NCBI GenBank assembly: GCA_013368325.1
Contig: JAACJK010000096.1
Span: 1 to 31,327, forward strand
DNA length: 31,327 bases
Direction: 5' to 3'
From: Ephemerocybe angulata
Lineage: Eukaryota; Basidiomycota; Agaricomycetes; Agaricales; Psathyrellaceae
Below the pieces are notes generated by a model, which did no database searches, had not been told where the DNA came from, and was given only the letters and a program-made list of their open reading frames with translations. A program made the translations under genes and the position numbers. How positions within the stretch are numbered: position 1 is the stretch's first letter; each line of letters begins with the position of its first letter. This document shows positions 11,365 to 21,290 of the stretch, in pieces.

Positions 11365-13400
11365 AATGCCTCCAGAGCAAACGCAGGCCACATTTCATCG
11401 GAAAGTTGCTTCCAGAACCTTTCGTCGGATTAACAACTCTTACAGAAGCATTGCATGGGCGGTTTGAGTGGCACAATGTCTCTAGAAACAACGGTTCACT
11501 GGCACACTGTTCTGGGGCGGCCAACCCACCTGCGGTAATTATCGATGCCTCCAGAGGAATCGCAAGTCACATTTCGTTGGTGGGTTGCTTCCAGAACGTC
11601 TCGTTGGGTAACCGCCCCTTACCGAAGCATCGCAGGATTGGTTTGGGCCGTGCACTGTCTGCTGAAGCAACGGCCAGGCGGTGTACACTGCAATCATCGA
11701 CGCCTCCAGAGGAAACACATGTCGCTTTTCGTCAGCGCATTGCTTCCAGAACGTCTCGTTGGATGACCACCTTTTACTGAAGCAATGCAGAGTTGATTTG
11801 GGCGGTGCGATGTCTGTAGAAGCAATGGAAGGAGGGTCACCACTGGCGCACTGTTTCGGAGCGGCGGACCCACCTGCGACAATACCGATGCCTCCAGAAC
11901 AAACGCAGGTCACATTTCGTCGGTGGGTTGCTTCCAGAACTCCTCGTCGGGTGACCGCCCCTTACCGAAGCATTGCAGGCCTGGTTTGGGCCGTGCGTTG
12001 CGGCCGGGCGGTGCTTTCAGAAGCATCGCAAGGGTGGTTTGGGTTGTACAATGTCTCTAGGAACAACGGTTAATACCGATGCCTCCAGAGGAAATGCACG
12101 TCACATTTCGCCCGTCCTTTGATTCCAGAAGCTCTCGTTGGATGACCACCGCTTACTGAAACAATGCAGAGGTGGTTTGGGCGGTGCGATGTCTGTAGAA
12201 GCAATGGAAGGAGGGTTAACACTGGCGCACTGTTTCGGGGCGGCGGACCCACCTGCGATAATACCGATGCCTCCAAAGGAAATGTAGGTCACATTTCGCC
12301 CGTTCTTCGCCTCCAGAAGCACTCGTCGGACGACCACCGCTTACTGAAGCAATGCAGAGGTGGTTTGGGCGGTGCGATGTCTGTAGAAGCAAGGGACGGG
12401 ACCTTAATACCGATGCCTCCAGAGGAAATGCAGGTCACATTTCGCCCGTCCTTTGCTTCCAGAAGCACTCGTTGGATGACCATCGCTTACTGAAACAATG
12501 CAGAGGTGGTTTGGGCGGTGCGATGTCTGTAGAAGCAATGGAAGGAGGATTAACACTGGCGCACTGGTTCGGGGCGGCGGACCCACCTGCGATAATACCG
12601 ATGCCTCCAGAGGAAATGTAGGTCACATTTCGCCCGTTCTTCGCCTCCAGAAGCACTCGTCGGACGACCACCGTTTACTGAAGCAATGCAGAGGTGGTTT
12701 GGGCGGTGCGATGTCTGTAGAAGCAAGGGACGTGACCTTAATACCGATGCCTCCAGAGGAAATGCAGGTCACATTTCGCCCGTCCTTTGCTTCTAGAAGC
12801 ACTCGTTGGATGACCACCGCTTACTGAAGTAATGCAGAGGTGATTTGGGCGGTGCGATGTCTGTAGAAGGAAAGGACGGGACCTTAATACCGATGCCTCC
12901 AGAGGAAATGCACCTCACATTTCGCCCGTCCTTTGATTCCAGAAGCTCTCGGTGGATGACCACCTCTTACTGAAGCAATGAAGAGGTGATTTTGGTGGTG
13001 CGATGTCTGTAGAAGGAATGGATGGACGGTCAACCCTGGCGCACTGTTTCGGGGCTCCGGACCCACCTGCGATAATACCGATGCCTCCAGAGGAAATGTA
13101 GGTCACATTTCGATCGTTCTTTGCTTCCAGAAGCACTCGTTGGATGACCACCGCTTACTGAAGCATTGCAGGACTGGTTTGGGCCGTGCGTTGTCTGTAG
13201 AAGGAATGGATGGACGGTCAACACTGGCGCACTGTTTCGGGGTGGCGGACCCACCTGCGATAACACCGATGCCTCCACAGGAAATGCAAGTCAGATTTCG
13301 CGCGTACCTTGCTTCCAGAAGCACTCGTCGGATGACCACCTCCTACTGAAGCAATGCAGAGGTGATTTGGGCGGTGCGATGTCTGCCGATACAATGGTTG
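11365..13400. repeat. Satellite-like tandem array with long (188) and short (146) units
   Basis: The marker GATGCCTCCAGAGGAAA recurs, with small changes, at about 11365, 11544, 11699, 11887, 12078, 12266, 12412, 12600, 12746, 12892, 13080 and 13268. From 12,078 the spacings are 188, 146, 188, 146, 146, 188, 188. Short units lack a 42-base block containing CTGGCGCACTGTTTCGGGG. Each unit also has TTGCTTCCAGAAGC, CTTACTGAAGCAATGCAGAG and GATGTCTGTAGAAG. Left copies are more diverged, as expected at an array edge. Open frames across the array on both strands follow the repeat and are not credible genes. Confidence 0.9.
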
Positions 13401-13735
13401 CTTTCGGGCAGCGGGACACCTGCAATCATCCACCAGAGCCACTCGTGATGCAGGGAACCGACTGGCGAGGTATGCGCGGTGGGAATGGCTGTAGAACCAC
13501 AGGATGGATAAACACTCGTTACGCAAGAAACACATTCTGAAATCTGGGAGTAATCTCTACACAGACATTGGTGGGCGGACGCACTGCGCTCGATATCCAT
13601 ATTGGAAAAGAAAGGGGTGGACGTAACGGCCAGGGATAAGGAACTATAAGATCTAAAAGCCTCCTGCCCTCTTTCTCCTCCTCCTAGGCTCTGGATATCC
13701 GAGGTGCACTGAGCGGATTGGGATGTTGAAAGAGC

Positions 13736-13779
13736 TGTGCCACGCCGTTCAGGCGTGGCACACAGCAGGTTTGATCTAG
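13736..13779 (+). other. Hairpin followed by CTAG, resembling a Helitron 3' end
   Basis: TGTGCCACGCC (13736-13746) and GGCGTGGCACA (13752-13762) are perfect inverted arms around a 5-base loop. With a 2-base bulge the stem extends into GCTG...CAGC. CTAG follows at 13776-13779, about 10-13 bases after the stem. Helitrons of many eukaryotes end in a short hairpin and then CTRR about 10 bases later. The next base is C rather than the usual T, and no matching 5' end or Rep-helicase gene was found, so this is only a resemblance. Confidence 0.3.
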
Positions 13780-13807
13780 CGTGGGCATTATTTACAGCTT
13801 ACATAAT

Positions 13808-13827
13808 CATCCTCGCGGGCGAGGATG
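13808..13827. other. Perfect short hairpin
   Basis: CATCCTCGC and GCGAGGATG are perfect inverted arms of 9 bases around GG. A near copy of the left arm (CATCATCCTCACGGGGG) follows at about 13,831-13,847. It lies between the CTAG hairpin and repeat copy R1. No role is known. Confidence 0.6.
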
Positions 13828-13885
13828 ACCATCATCCTCACGGGGGCGGTGTGTCTGGACCAACATAGCTATCAACGGATGCCCC

Positions 13886-14180
13886 GACGAATCAGACAGC
13901 CAATCCGTCCAATTCGTCGGAATTGTCGAATGCGCTGCATATGGTGATAGGTTCCCAGGCTTCCAACTCCGACGGTGCCCACTGGCAGGCGCTCACAGCC
14001 TCGTCCTTCTCCCCTATACTCATCTCTGGCCTAGTGGACTCCTGGTACCCGACGTAAACCTCTGTCAGAGAGTGAATAACGCTTATGTGGCCTTAGTTGA
14101 GATTCAGGTGAGCATCGTTCTCGGGCTTGCCCACAATGCCGCAACCTCACCGAATAGACGCCCGCATCAGACCCCAGCGC
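13886..14180 (+). repeat. Dispersed repeat R, copy R1 (downstream half only)
   Basis: This stretch matches 16,568-16,868 along its length. Shared landmarks are GACGAATCAGACAG, TCCAATTCGTCGG, GGTTCCCAGG, CTCATCTCTGG, GCCTTAGTTGAGAT and ATAGACGCCCGCAT. It lacks the coding half seen in R2 and R3. It lies just outside the left arm of the large inverted repeat and in the same orientation as R2. Confidence 0.8.
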
Positions 14181-14933
14181 AGGATAACTTTCTTCGCATG
14201 TTCAGAAGCCCATCCGATCTTTTCTCAGTTCTTCGGCAGCAGAAAGCCCTCCGCATCTTTGACGGACGGCCTGTTTAATTGTTATTGGTGCCCCCTGGAC
14301 CGCCAATATTCGAACTCGCGGGCGCACTGTCTACCCCACATCAGAGTATGCCTCACGCTTCTCTGCAACATGACATTAACTCCAATTCGATTCCAACTGA
14401 CGCTCACGCTATGGCCATTCATTCACCACCCTCCCCGAACTTCGCGACTCGCCACCACCCTCATGTGTATCACCGCCCCTCTATTTAAATTCCCAAATGG
14501 CCGGCCTCTTCCACATTTCCCAGCATCCTGTTTGTGCGCACCGGCCAAATTTCTTGTCTATCCCTGTTTCAAAGACACTGCCAGCGGACGAAGTCCACCC
14601 ACTCAGGCTCGATTTCGACCAGTTGGCACGAGGAATTGAATCCCGTTCACGATTCAATCTGTAGAATACTGCGGATCTCGGTGGTATATAATACATAATA
14701 AAATCTCGGGGCTCCTAGTCCCGCAGAGTCTTGATGTACTTGCTCCCATTCTCCGACATACCAGAGCAAGGTAAGCTTCTGAACACTGCCTCTGCATCTC
14801 ATTTATAGCGTTCGATACTCGACTAGATTTGGCAGGCTTAAGAACGAATGTACTATTGATCAGAAGTAGGCAACAAGTGAAGCCTGAGGCGTACTTAGGA
14901 CGTCCATTGTATGATGCTACGCCAAAATAGGTG
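14181..14933. other. Stretch spanning the visible outer end of the left arm, no gene seen
   Basis: No coding region is supported. From 14,452 the sequence is the mirror of the window's right end. An AT-rich TATATAATACATAATAAA run lies at about 14,684-14,703. Open frames here have no splice signals linking them to a protein-like product. Confidence 0.4.
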
Positions 14934-16070
14934 CTAGTTCCAGCTCTCCAGGCCAGTCAACCACCAGTGCTGCGGTAGCTTTAAGGAACACGCAGAGCGA
15001 AAAGCGAGCTCTATGCCAATCGCAGAAAGGTGGTCTCCTACTCCTTCGTAATCCCTGAGCGTGTCGGAAGGGATGTCCACCTGGGAGCATAACACGATCG
15101 TCTTTGACGCGTTCTTCGGGTTTGGGGTGGAGGGATGGGTCCGTTTGATTAATCCCGAGTGAGCAGTGTGCCAGCCAGGACCCTGTCGTGGAGCACTAGC
15201 ACTCTCACTTGCGCGACAAGCGGTTTTGCCTCGATTAGGTATTCCACAAATTTGGAAAGCGTGCCCCGGATAGTTGGACTGTTGAAGGCGTTGGAGATGA
15301 GAAAGGTAGAAGGTGTAGAGCGAGATCACATCCCGACTCGAGTGGGAAAGGGAGGGACATAGACGGCGAGAGGGGGGAAAACTCGGAAAAACGGAAAGCG
15401 CTCATCAGGGGGTTGAAAGGGGGCCGAAGCGGACATCTTCTGTTTCGATCGCGGTGCAGGAAGGGTAGCTGTGGTCTCTTGAAGGCGAACGCGGCATCTC
15501 TGGAAGCGGGTGCCCGCGACATGTCAGCTGGAGTTCGAAGAGGGAAAGCGGAGGGCAAGAGGACTTACGACACATCAAGTGCCGCCGGTGCGTCGATAGC
15601 GGGGTCGCCGTTGCGTAAAAGCCGTATATGTTAGGCGGCGACGTGTCTCTGGCAAGACGGGCTGGCGTAGATATTCAAATATTGGGTAAAACGGTGGTGC
15701 GAGCAGTTTCAGGGTCTCGGCGTGTAGATATCGATTCAACGGTGCAAGGCAACGGTGAGATGAAGCGCTGCGGATCCATAGAGTGGGATCTGGGGAAGAC
15801 GAGAACGCCGGCATGTACGAAGGGGTGGGGTGGCGTTGAGCTTGATCTATCTGCTTCGGAGGACTCAGTTTGGAACTCGACCTTGATGAGATGGGGACGT
15901 ACTGGAGCTCGACGGATTACTAAACCCCCGAAAGATCCTAGAATCAAGCAGTCATCAGAACACGTTAAAAAAGGTAAACGGGGGAGAGGGTTGATAGGCG
16001 ACCGACCTTCCAGCAAGGGGTGAAGACGATCGTCGGCCTCCACCCATGTCAATCCTTCGCTCAAGCCTAG
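14934..16070 (-). pseudogene. Remnant of an unidentified multi-exon gene, left-arm copy
   Basis: On the minus strand, protein-like blocks lie in different frames: MGGGRRSSSPLAGR near 16,045-16,000; IRRAPVRPHLIKVEFQTESS near 15,905-15,850; a stretch through 15,700; a CDS-like exon start at MSRAPASRDAAFAFKRPQ near 15,520; and LSKFVEYLIEAKPLVAQ near 15,255-15,200. Splice-like signals exist (GTAAGTCC after GATGTGTC near 15,570) but stops and frame changes prevent one continuous model. I do not recognise the family. An identical remnant sits in the right arm. Confidence 0.4.
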
Positions 16071-16159
16071 CCTTCAAGTTCTCGGGCCTTGGGGAGAACA
16101 ACAGCAAGACTAGAGGGAGAAGGCGGTCCAGGGGATGATGTTGACACCATATCTTCATA

Positions 16160-16868
16160 GCCGTGGATGTCGGCACTGATTTGAACGGGTCTCCGAAGGC
16201 TAGATATGTCCGGGAGTTCACAGAATGGGACGCGACACTCACAATTGGATCGGACGACGATCAAGGCGTGCTAAAACACGTCAACTTCAACACCAAGCCC
16301 AGTATCGTGTATCCGACCACGTACTTTGCCCCAACGAGGAATCCAGATTCTCACTTCTGGTGGTCTCTACTCGCATTATTTGGAGCCTGGCGGACGAGAA
16401 CAGTCAAACTTCGGCCTCGAGACATATAGACATATGTTATACTCACCTGGGTGTCCTTGCCCCTTCAATACCCTCGATCGGACTGCTTGGCATGTCGATA
16501 GACCCCAGAAAGCCTGATAAGCAGGCACAGGTGACTCACAGGGCATTGGTGCGTAGCCGTTGTGGTGGACGAATCAGACAGGCAATTCGTCCAATTCGTC
16601 GGAATTGCCCAATACACTCGATATGGTGAGAGGTTCCCAGGATTGAAACCCCGACGGCGCTCACACTGCCAGTGGCAAGGCGCTCACAGCTTCTTCCTTC
16701 TCTCCTACGCTCATCTCTGGGCTAATTTACTCCTGATACCCTTGACACACACTTTTTCCAGAGAGGGCATAAGGTTCATGTAGCCTTAGTTGAGATACAG
16801 GTGCGCCTTGTTCTTGGGCTTGCTCGCGTGGCGAACTCACCAAATAGACGCCCGCATACCCCAGCGCT
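16160..16868 (+). repeat. Dispersed repeat R, copy R2 (fullest copy)
   Basis: The first half (about 16,160-16,430) matches R3 and has coding character. The second half (16,568-16,868) matches R1, and the middle (about 16,476-16,660) matches R4. A small internal palindrome, GGCAATTC...GAATTGCC, surrounds TCCAATTCGTCG at about 16,580-16,610. The copy ends about 180 bases before the BRR2 pseudogene and faces it. R5 is its mirror in the other arm. Confidence 0.8.
16163..16429 (+). pseudogene. C-terminal coding fragment inside repeat R2, unknown family
   Basis: The open frame reads EFTEWDATLTIGSDDDQGVL, then KPSIVYPTTYFAP, then WWSLLALFGAW near the end. R3 encodes the same segment with amino-acid differences but an open frame (LTIGLDGVQGVLKRVNF, KPRIVYPTTYFAP, WWSLLALFGAW). 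Conservation at protein level between diverged DNA copies indicates it derives from a real gene's last exon. Function is not recognised. In R2 the frame runs past the R3 stop. Confidence 0.45.
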
Positions 16869-17419
16869 GTTTACCCATAACTCGCTGTCCACTTTAAGCC
16901 ATGGCTTGGAACGATGGAACCCATTCTCCAAGACTCTCTTTATCACCATTTCTTCCCTCAGCATTGTATTTTCACCAACGAGGACTTCTCCCGTGGTGCT
17001 ATACACGGTGCTACAGCCCCTTCGGACTAATCTGGGTGGATGCTCTAGAGCGGCTTCTACGTCAAGGCCACGCAGGACGTCGAGGGGATCACGTACCGCC
17101 CGCGGACGGCAAAGAAGAGGGAGGTCTACTAGCTCATGCTCTCCTTGGTGGGGAAGTTGCTGCAGGCGCGGATATCGTGCGCAGTGTGGCCGACACCGCG
17201 CTCGAGACGCTCAAGAACGAGGACATGCGCGACATTGACAAAAAAGGGGGAGGTGGAGGAAATCCTGGGGCCTATTTTGAACGGGCAGTTCGACCAGCTG
17301 CTCGGCCTGTCCAAGAAGATTACGGATTACAACGCGGAAGCCGAGACGATGACCGACCCGGATGCGGATATCGAGGACGGCATCAACGTGGCGTTCGACG
17401 ACAAGGACTCGGAGGAGGG

Positions 17420-17860
17420 GGCGAGGAGGGCTTCGAGATCGACGATAAGGGTGAAGAGGAGGAGGAGGAGGAGGAGGAGGAGGAGGAGGAGGAGGAGGAG
17501 GAGGAGGAGGAGGAGGAGGAGGAGGAGGAGGAGGAGGACAAGGTCGAGCGAGGGCCAGAGATGGACACCGCTGGGGAGGATCTTGTCATTGGGGGATTTT
17601 CGTCGACGAGCAAGGGCTGGCAGAACAAGGACATCGTCTCGCCACGCTCGGCTTCAACGTGGTGTTTGACGAGGGGGAGGAGGAGGAGGAGGACCGGGAG
17701 GGCTTCGAGGTCGACGACGAGAAGAGTGAAGAGGAGGACAAGGTCGAGCGAGGCCGGAGATGGACACCGCAGGGGGGATCTTGTCATTTAGGGGTTTCTT
17801 CGACGAGCAAGGGCTGGCAGGACAAGGACATCGTCTCGCCACGCTCTTCGATGGCTTCTG
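17420..17860 (+). repeat. 200-base tandem duplication in the acidic linker of the BRR2 remnant
   Basis: GAGGAGGACAAGGTCGAGCG occurs at 17531 and 17731, exactly 200 bases apart. Matches extend upstream (GAGGGCTTCGAG) and downstream (GGACACCGC, CTTGTCATT, GAGCAAGGGCTGGCAG, ACAAGGACATCGTCTCGCC). The copies differ by point changes and short indels, including the long GAG tract that exists only in the first copy. Confidence 0.8.
17455..17538 (+). repeat. GAG trinucleotide tract, about 28 units
   Basis: An essentially pure (GAG)n run of about 84 bases. The mirror position in the other arm (28,301-28,334) has only about 11 units. It sits where BRR2 proteins normally have a Glu-rich linker, so the seed was probably coding. 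Confidence 0.95.
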
Positions 17861-19716
17861 GGTTCAGCATCAAAACTCCCGAAGTCTACCCAGACCCCGT
17901 CACTGTGGACGATAAGACGACCTCCATGCTTGGCTCCCAGTCGAGTGCAAGGGAAGCTGAGAACGCGCTCGTGGAGCTCTTCGACTTCCAGCCCTTTTCT
18001 CTCATCGCCAAGTTCATGAAGAACCGGGATGCCATCGTGTGATGTACGAAGCTGATATGCGGACGAGCGAGTGAATGTCGAGGTCGCGATGCGCGAGAAG
18101 GGTTGGATTTGGTTCTGAGGGAGCTGGCAGGAGAATCAAAGGGAAAGGCCATGGGCGCAGACCAGGCAAAGCCTGCACCTTCAAAGACGGCGCCAGCACC
18201 AACGTCCTCCGTTCAGGTCAAACGCACGGTGGACCTTGAGAGTCTCTTCTTCACCGATGGTGCTACGCGCGAGGTACTCCTCAATGAAGTCTCAAACGTG
18301 CGCGACCCCAACCTGAAGGACCTCCTCCCTTCGGCTTCGCTATTCACCACGCTGGCATGTCGAGGGAAGACAGGAATAATCTCTTCGCCGAGGGCTACAT
18401 CCAGGTCCTCGTCTGTACTGCCAAGCTCGCGTGGGGGTGTCAACCTTCCCGCCCACACCGTCATCATCAAGGGCACGCAGATCTACAATCCGGAGAAGGG
18501 TCGCTGGGTCGAGATGAGCAGCCAGGATGAGCTGCAGATGCTGGGCTGTGCGGGTCGCCCGCAGTTCGATACCTTTGGAGAAGGCGTGATCATTCAGAAC
18601 CACTCTGAGATACAGTACTACCTCAGCCTGCTTAACAGCTCCCGATCGAGAGTCAGTTCGTTACCAAGTTGGCGGATAATCTCAATGCTGAGATCGTGCT
18701 TGGTACGGTGAGGAGTCGCGAGGAGGCCGTAGAGTGGCTTGGGTATACTTACTGGTGAGTTCGCTTTTGATTTGCTTGCGCTATTGGTCACTGAGAGTTG
18801 CTCTTCCTTCAGCTATGTTCGCATGCTCCGCTCCCCTGCTCTTTATGGCGTCAGTGTCGACTACCACGACCCCTCCGACCCTACCCTCCTCCAGAAACGC
18901 GCCGATATCATCCACTCAGCTGCCGTCCACCTCGAGAAGTGCCAGCTCATCAAGTATGAGCGCGGTGGCAAGGGTCGTTTCGTCGGCACAGAGCTCGGTC
19001 GCATCGCCAGCCACTACTACGTCAGTTACAACTCGATGGTGGTCTACAACCAGCACCTGCGCGAGGGGACATGGGGATGCCAGGGTGTGCTCTCAGTAAC
19101 GAGTACAAGTTGTTGCCCGTGAGTTGCCTCTATTCTGTACTTTAGTCAAGGCCGGTAAATTGATGCTCGACGCTCTCCTGTGAAAGGTTCGTCTCGAAGA
19201 GAAGATGGAGCTGGCGAGGGTCTTGGAGCGCGCGCCGATCCCCGTCAAGGAGACCGTCGACGAGCCGCCCGCGAAGATCAACGTCCTTCTGCATCTATGG
19301 ACTCAAGCTCGACGGATTCGTTCTCGTCGCCGACATGGTGTTCGTGCAACAGTAGGCTGGAAGGTACGTTTCGACTCTCCTATCCCCTCGTTACCCAGCA
19401 TCCTGATATTCGGTGGCTGTAGAATCTTGCGTGGGATGTTCCAGATTTCAAGTTGCTTGAAGAGGGGATGGGCGATCCCTGCGAAAGCTGCCCTCGATAT
19501 GTGTAAGATGGTCGAGAAGCGAATGTGGCCCTCGATGACTCCCTCGAGGCAGTTCCCCAAGGTCCCCGCCTAAGTCATTTGTAAGGCAGAGAGCAAGCAA
19601 TTCGTAAGTTTTGTTATATTCATGCCCGTAATCGCGGCTGACATAGTAGTTCGCCTGCTAGCCCTGGTACCGATACTTGTCCGTCTGGGATGATGTCGAA
19701 AGCCTTGCCACAGGTT

Positions 19717-19902
19717 GGACAAATCATTTGGATTAACATTGCAAAGTGAGCATTGGTCAGGACGATGATATACAGGCGAACTCGCGGAGAGCAAAGCCTT
19801 TCCGTTGGACAAATCATTTGAGTCGATTAGCATTGCAAAGTGAGCATTGGTCAGGAAGGACGACGATATCCAGGCAAACTCGCGGAGGACGGGCCTTCAG
19901 AA
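19717..19902 (+). repeat. Two-copy 90-base tandem repeat
   Basis: GGACAAATCATTTG starts at 19717 and 19807. Both are followed by CATTGCAAAGTGAGCATTGG and by an ACTCGCGGAG segment. The copies differ by small insertions (AGTCGATT, GAAGG). It directly follows the end of BRR2 similarity and precedes repeat copy R3. Confidence 0.85.
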
Positions 19903-19976
19903 AGAAGGTTTCATTCTGTGTATGACCTTCAAATGCTCTCCATGTCGTTACATGCGAAGGAAGTTGTCGTCTTATT

Positions 19977-20345
19977 AGCACCGTCGGAGCTGCAATCCTG
20001 GGAACCTCAATTCCGACGAATTGGACGAATTGACAACGGCACGCACCGCTGCCCCATGAGTCGCCTGCGCCTGCTTGGGCTCTCTGGGGTTTATCGGGGT
20101 ATTGAACGCTCAGGTCCAGGCTCCAAACAGCGCGAGTAGAGACCACCAGATGCGCAAATCTGGATCCAACGCCGTCGTTGGGGCAAAGTATGTGGTCGGG
20201 TACACGATCCTGGGCTTGGTACTGAAGTTGACGCGTTTTAGCACGCCTTGGACGCCATCCAATCCAATTGTGAGTGTCGCGTCCCATTCCGAGGCAAGAT
20301 GACTTACATGAGTGTAGAAATTGAACCTCCTGTGAACTCCCGGAC
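19977..20345 (-). repeat. Dispersed repeat R, copy R3 (inverted relative to R2)
   Basis: Read on the minus strand it runs from the coding half (near 20,345) to CGTCCAATTCGTCGG, GGTTCCCAGGATTG and CGACGGTGCT (near 19,977). Relative to R2 it lacks CTCGATCGGACTGCTTGG and adjacent bases, and it carries an insertion of about 40 bases near 20,287-20,330. With R2 it flanks the BRR2 pseudogene in inverted, inward-facing orientation. Confidence 0.8.
20110..20286 (-). pseudogene. C-terminal coding fragment inside repeat R3
   Basis: 58 codons plus stop: WDATLTIGLDGVQGVLKRVN, KPRIVYPTTYFAP and WWSLLALFGAWT. It aligns throughout to the fragment in R2 with substitutions and a short length change around DPDLRI, while staying open. 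The hydrophobic WWSLLALFGAW end could be a membrane tail. Family unknown. Confidence 0.45.
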
Positions 20346-20360
20346 GTACCTGCCAGCATC

Positions 20361-20867
20361 TCCACTGAGCCGCCTTATGTGCCGATATCGTTGTTAGGGA
20401 GGTGTAATGGCCTCCCAGGCTCGCATGTTAATCTCGGACGCAAGTGTGCTCATGTCGACGAGCTCAATCTCTACTCCGAGCCATCGCGTCTCCGATGAGT
20501 ATGAACACGTGTCCTGAGCTGGGCGCCGATCGGTGAGTTGTGTTTCAATGTACTCTGTGCAAAGACGAGCTTAGCTTTCCACAGTTTCTAGATTGATGTG
20601 CATTGTACGGAACTACAATTTCAGGTCACCAAAAGATCATCAGCTTCAAGAATTGCGGTTTCACGACGTCAACAAGGAGGGGTACCAGAAACTCAAGGCC
20701 GAGGAACGTGCCCTTTCTTTACCGCGGTCCCTGATGTGCCAGTCAAGAATGCCGCCTTGGTCCAGTGCCTCCGTCTACAAGGTACCCTCGAGAGGAACTA
20801 TTGCAATCCGCGTGCCTAGATCTTGTCTAATGTCATCATCCACTGAGCCGCCTTATGTGCCGATATC
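20361..20867 (+). repeat. Pair of 29-base exact direct repeats
   Basis: CCACTGAGCCGCCTTATGTG and following bases occur at 20,361-20,389 and again at 20,839-20,867, each preceded by T and ending GCCGATATC. About 450 bases lie between. That interval has a GTGAGTTG...TCCACAG intron-like segment (about 20,533-20,582) and an open frame with a protein-like stretch (CPFFTAVPDVPVKNAALVQC), but no family is recognised. Confidence 0.6.
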
Positions 20868-20940
20868 CTACACGGATCTTCATCCTTCAGTCCTATTCCT
20901 ATGACGACTGTGGTGCTAGCATCATTCACTGAGGAGGGAA

Positions 20941-21290
20941 GTCGTGCCTTTGTACGAGTTGAGGAGGGGTAGGGTGACGGCAGCTGTTATTGAGGACGTG
21001 CGCGCGGCGGGCGACGGGCGGTGGACGGGCGTCGTCATGAGAACAGGACGCTGCATCTGTTCGCTACGAACCCCTCGGAGGTCGTTCTTCGATCCTTAGC
21101 CACCTCGATGGCCGGGTGCGCACGCCTGAAGCTGAGGGCGTCTTGGAGGGCAAGGTCGAGTTGAAGCCTGTTGTGCGGTTGTATGGGAGTAAGGGTGGGC
21201 AGGGGGAGGAGGAGGGAGGGGGCAGGGCGGCGATGACGTTTGTGTTTGTGGAGGACTGTCGGAACACACCACAGCCGGACTCTTCAAGGT
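20941..21290 (+). pseudogene. WD40/BCAS3-like gene fragment, frameshifted
   Basis: Three frames in succession give a pattern typical of the BCAS3-type WD40 domain of fungi: LYELRRGRVTAAVIEDV and GDGRWTGVV (20,941-21,030), then NRTLHLFATNP (21,033-21,070), then SHLDGRVRTP (21,095-21,130) and later VVRLYGSKGG and TFVFVEDC. In BCAS3-like proteins the order Y-x-LxRG, DxRW, a T-x-H-x-F strand with NP-GG and then a xSH motif is expected (from memory). Two one-base shifts break it, so it is a remnant. A further block (AYLECPVSPILKDDAESCKL, 21,385-21,450) follows and is not recognised. Confidence 0.5.

Larger units (their letters stand above)
17052..19683 (+). pseudogene. BRR2: BRR2-like pre-mRNA splicing helicase pseudogene, left-arm copy
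   Basis: BRR2 is the Ski2-like RNA helicase of the U5 snRNP that unwinds U4/U6. Blocks appear in the right order: FYVKATQDVEGITYRPRTAK (17,052 on), VRSVADTALETLKNEDMRDI, LSKKITDYNAE, an acidic linker, FDFQPFSLIAKFMKNRDAIV (near 17,980), [16 protein letters not shown] (near 18,280), [113 protein letters not shown]-like near 19,480-19,530, and PWYRYL. Introns remain (18,755-18,812, for example), so this is a DNA-level copy. Defects: TAG at 17130, TGA at 18040 in place of the Trp of VWCTKL, many frameshifts, and loss of the first RecA lobe with Walker A and DExD, since LESLFF jumps to [13 protein letters not shown]. The helicase C-terminal half is absent. Confidence 0.9.
14452..20097 (+). repeat. 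Left arm of the large inverted repeat
   Basis: The reverse complement of 25,739-31,327 reads nearly identically to this stretch. The coordinate sum of matching bases is 45,779 at the outer end (14,452 pairs with 31,327), 45,786-45,787 near 16,560-17,050 and 45,836 at the inner end (20,097 pairs with 25,739). Most of this drift comes from a longer GAG tract in this arm; the rest is scattered one- or two-base differences. The outer boundary cannot be placed because the other arm reaches the window edge. The inner boundary falls inside repeat copy R3, where this arm lacks about 28 bases present in R2 and R4. Confidence 0.95.

Noticed and set aside
11365..13400. CRISPR-like array
   Set aside because: The repeats are head-to-tail units of 146-188 bases with no short repeat/unique spacer pattern, in a eukaryotic context.
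11310..13540. Many overlapping open frames of 60-156 codons on both strands
   Set aside because: They follow the tandem repeat unit, repeat the same peptides and lack start or splice context.
14127..14639. 170-codon plus-strand open frame crossing the left-arm edge
   Set aside because: It begins in the non-coding half of repeat R1 and runs through AT-rich flanking DNA, with no protein-like blocks.
17383..17787. Poly-Ser and poly-Arg proteins
   Set aside because: Alternative-frame readings of the GAG tract inside the BRR2 remnant.
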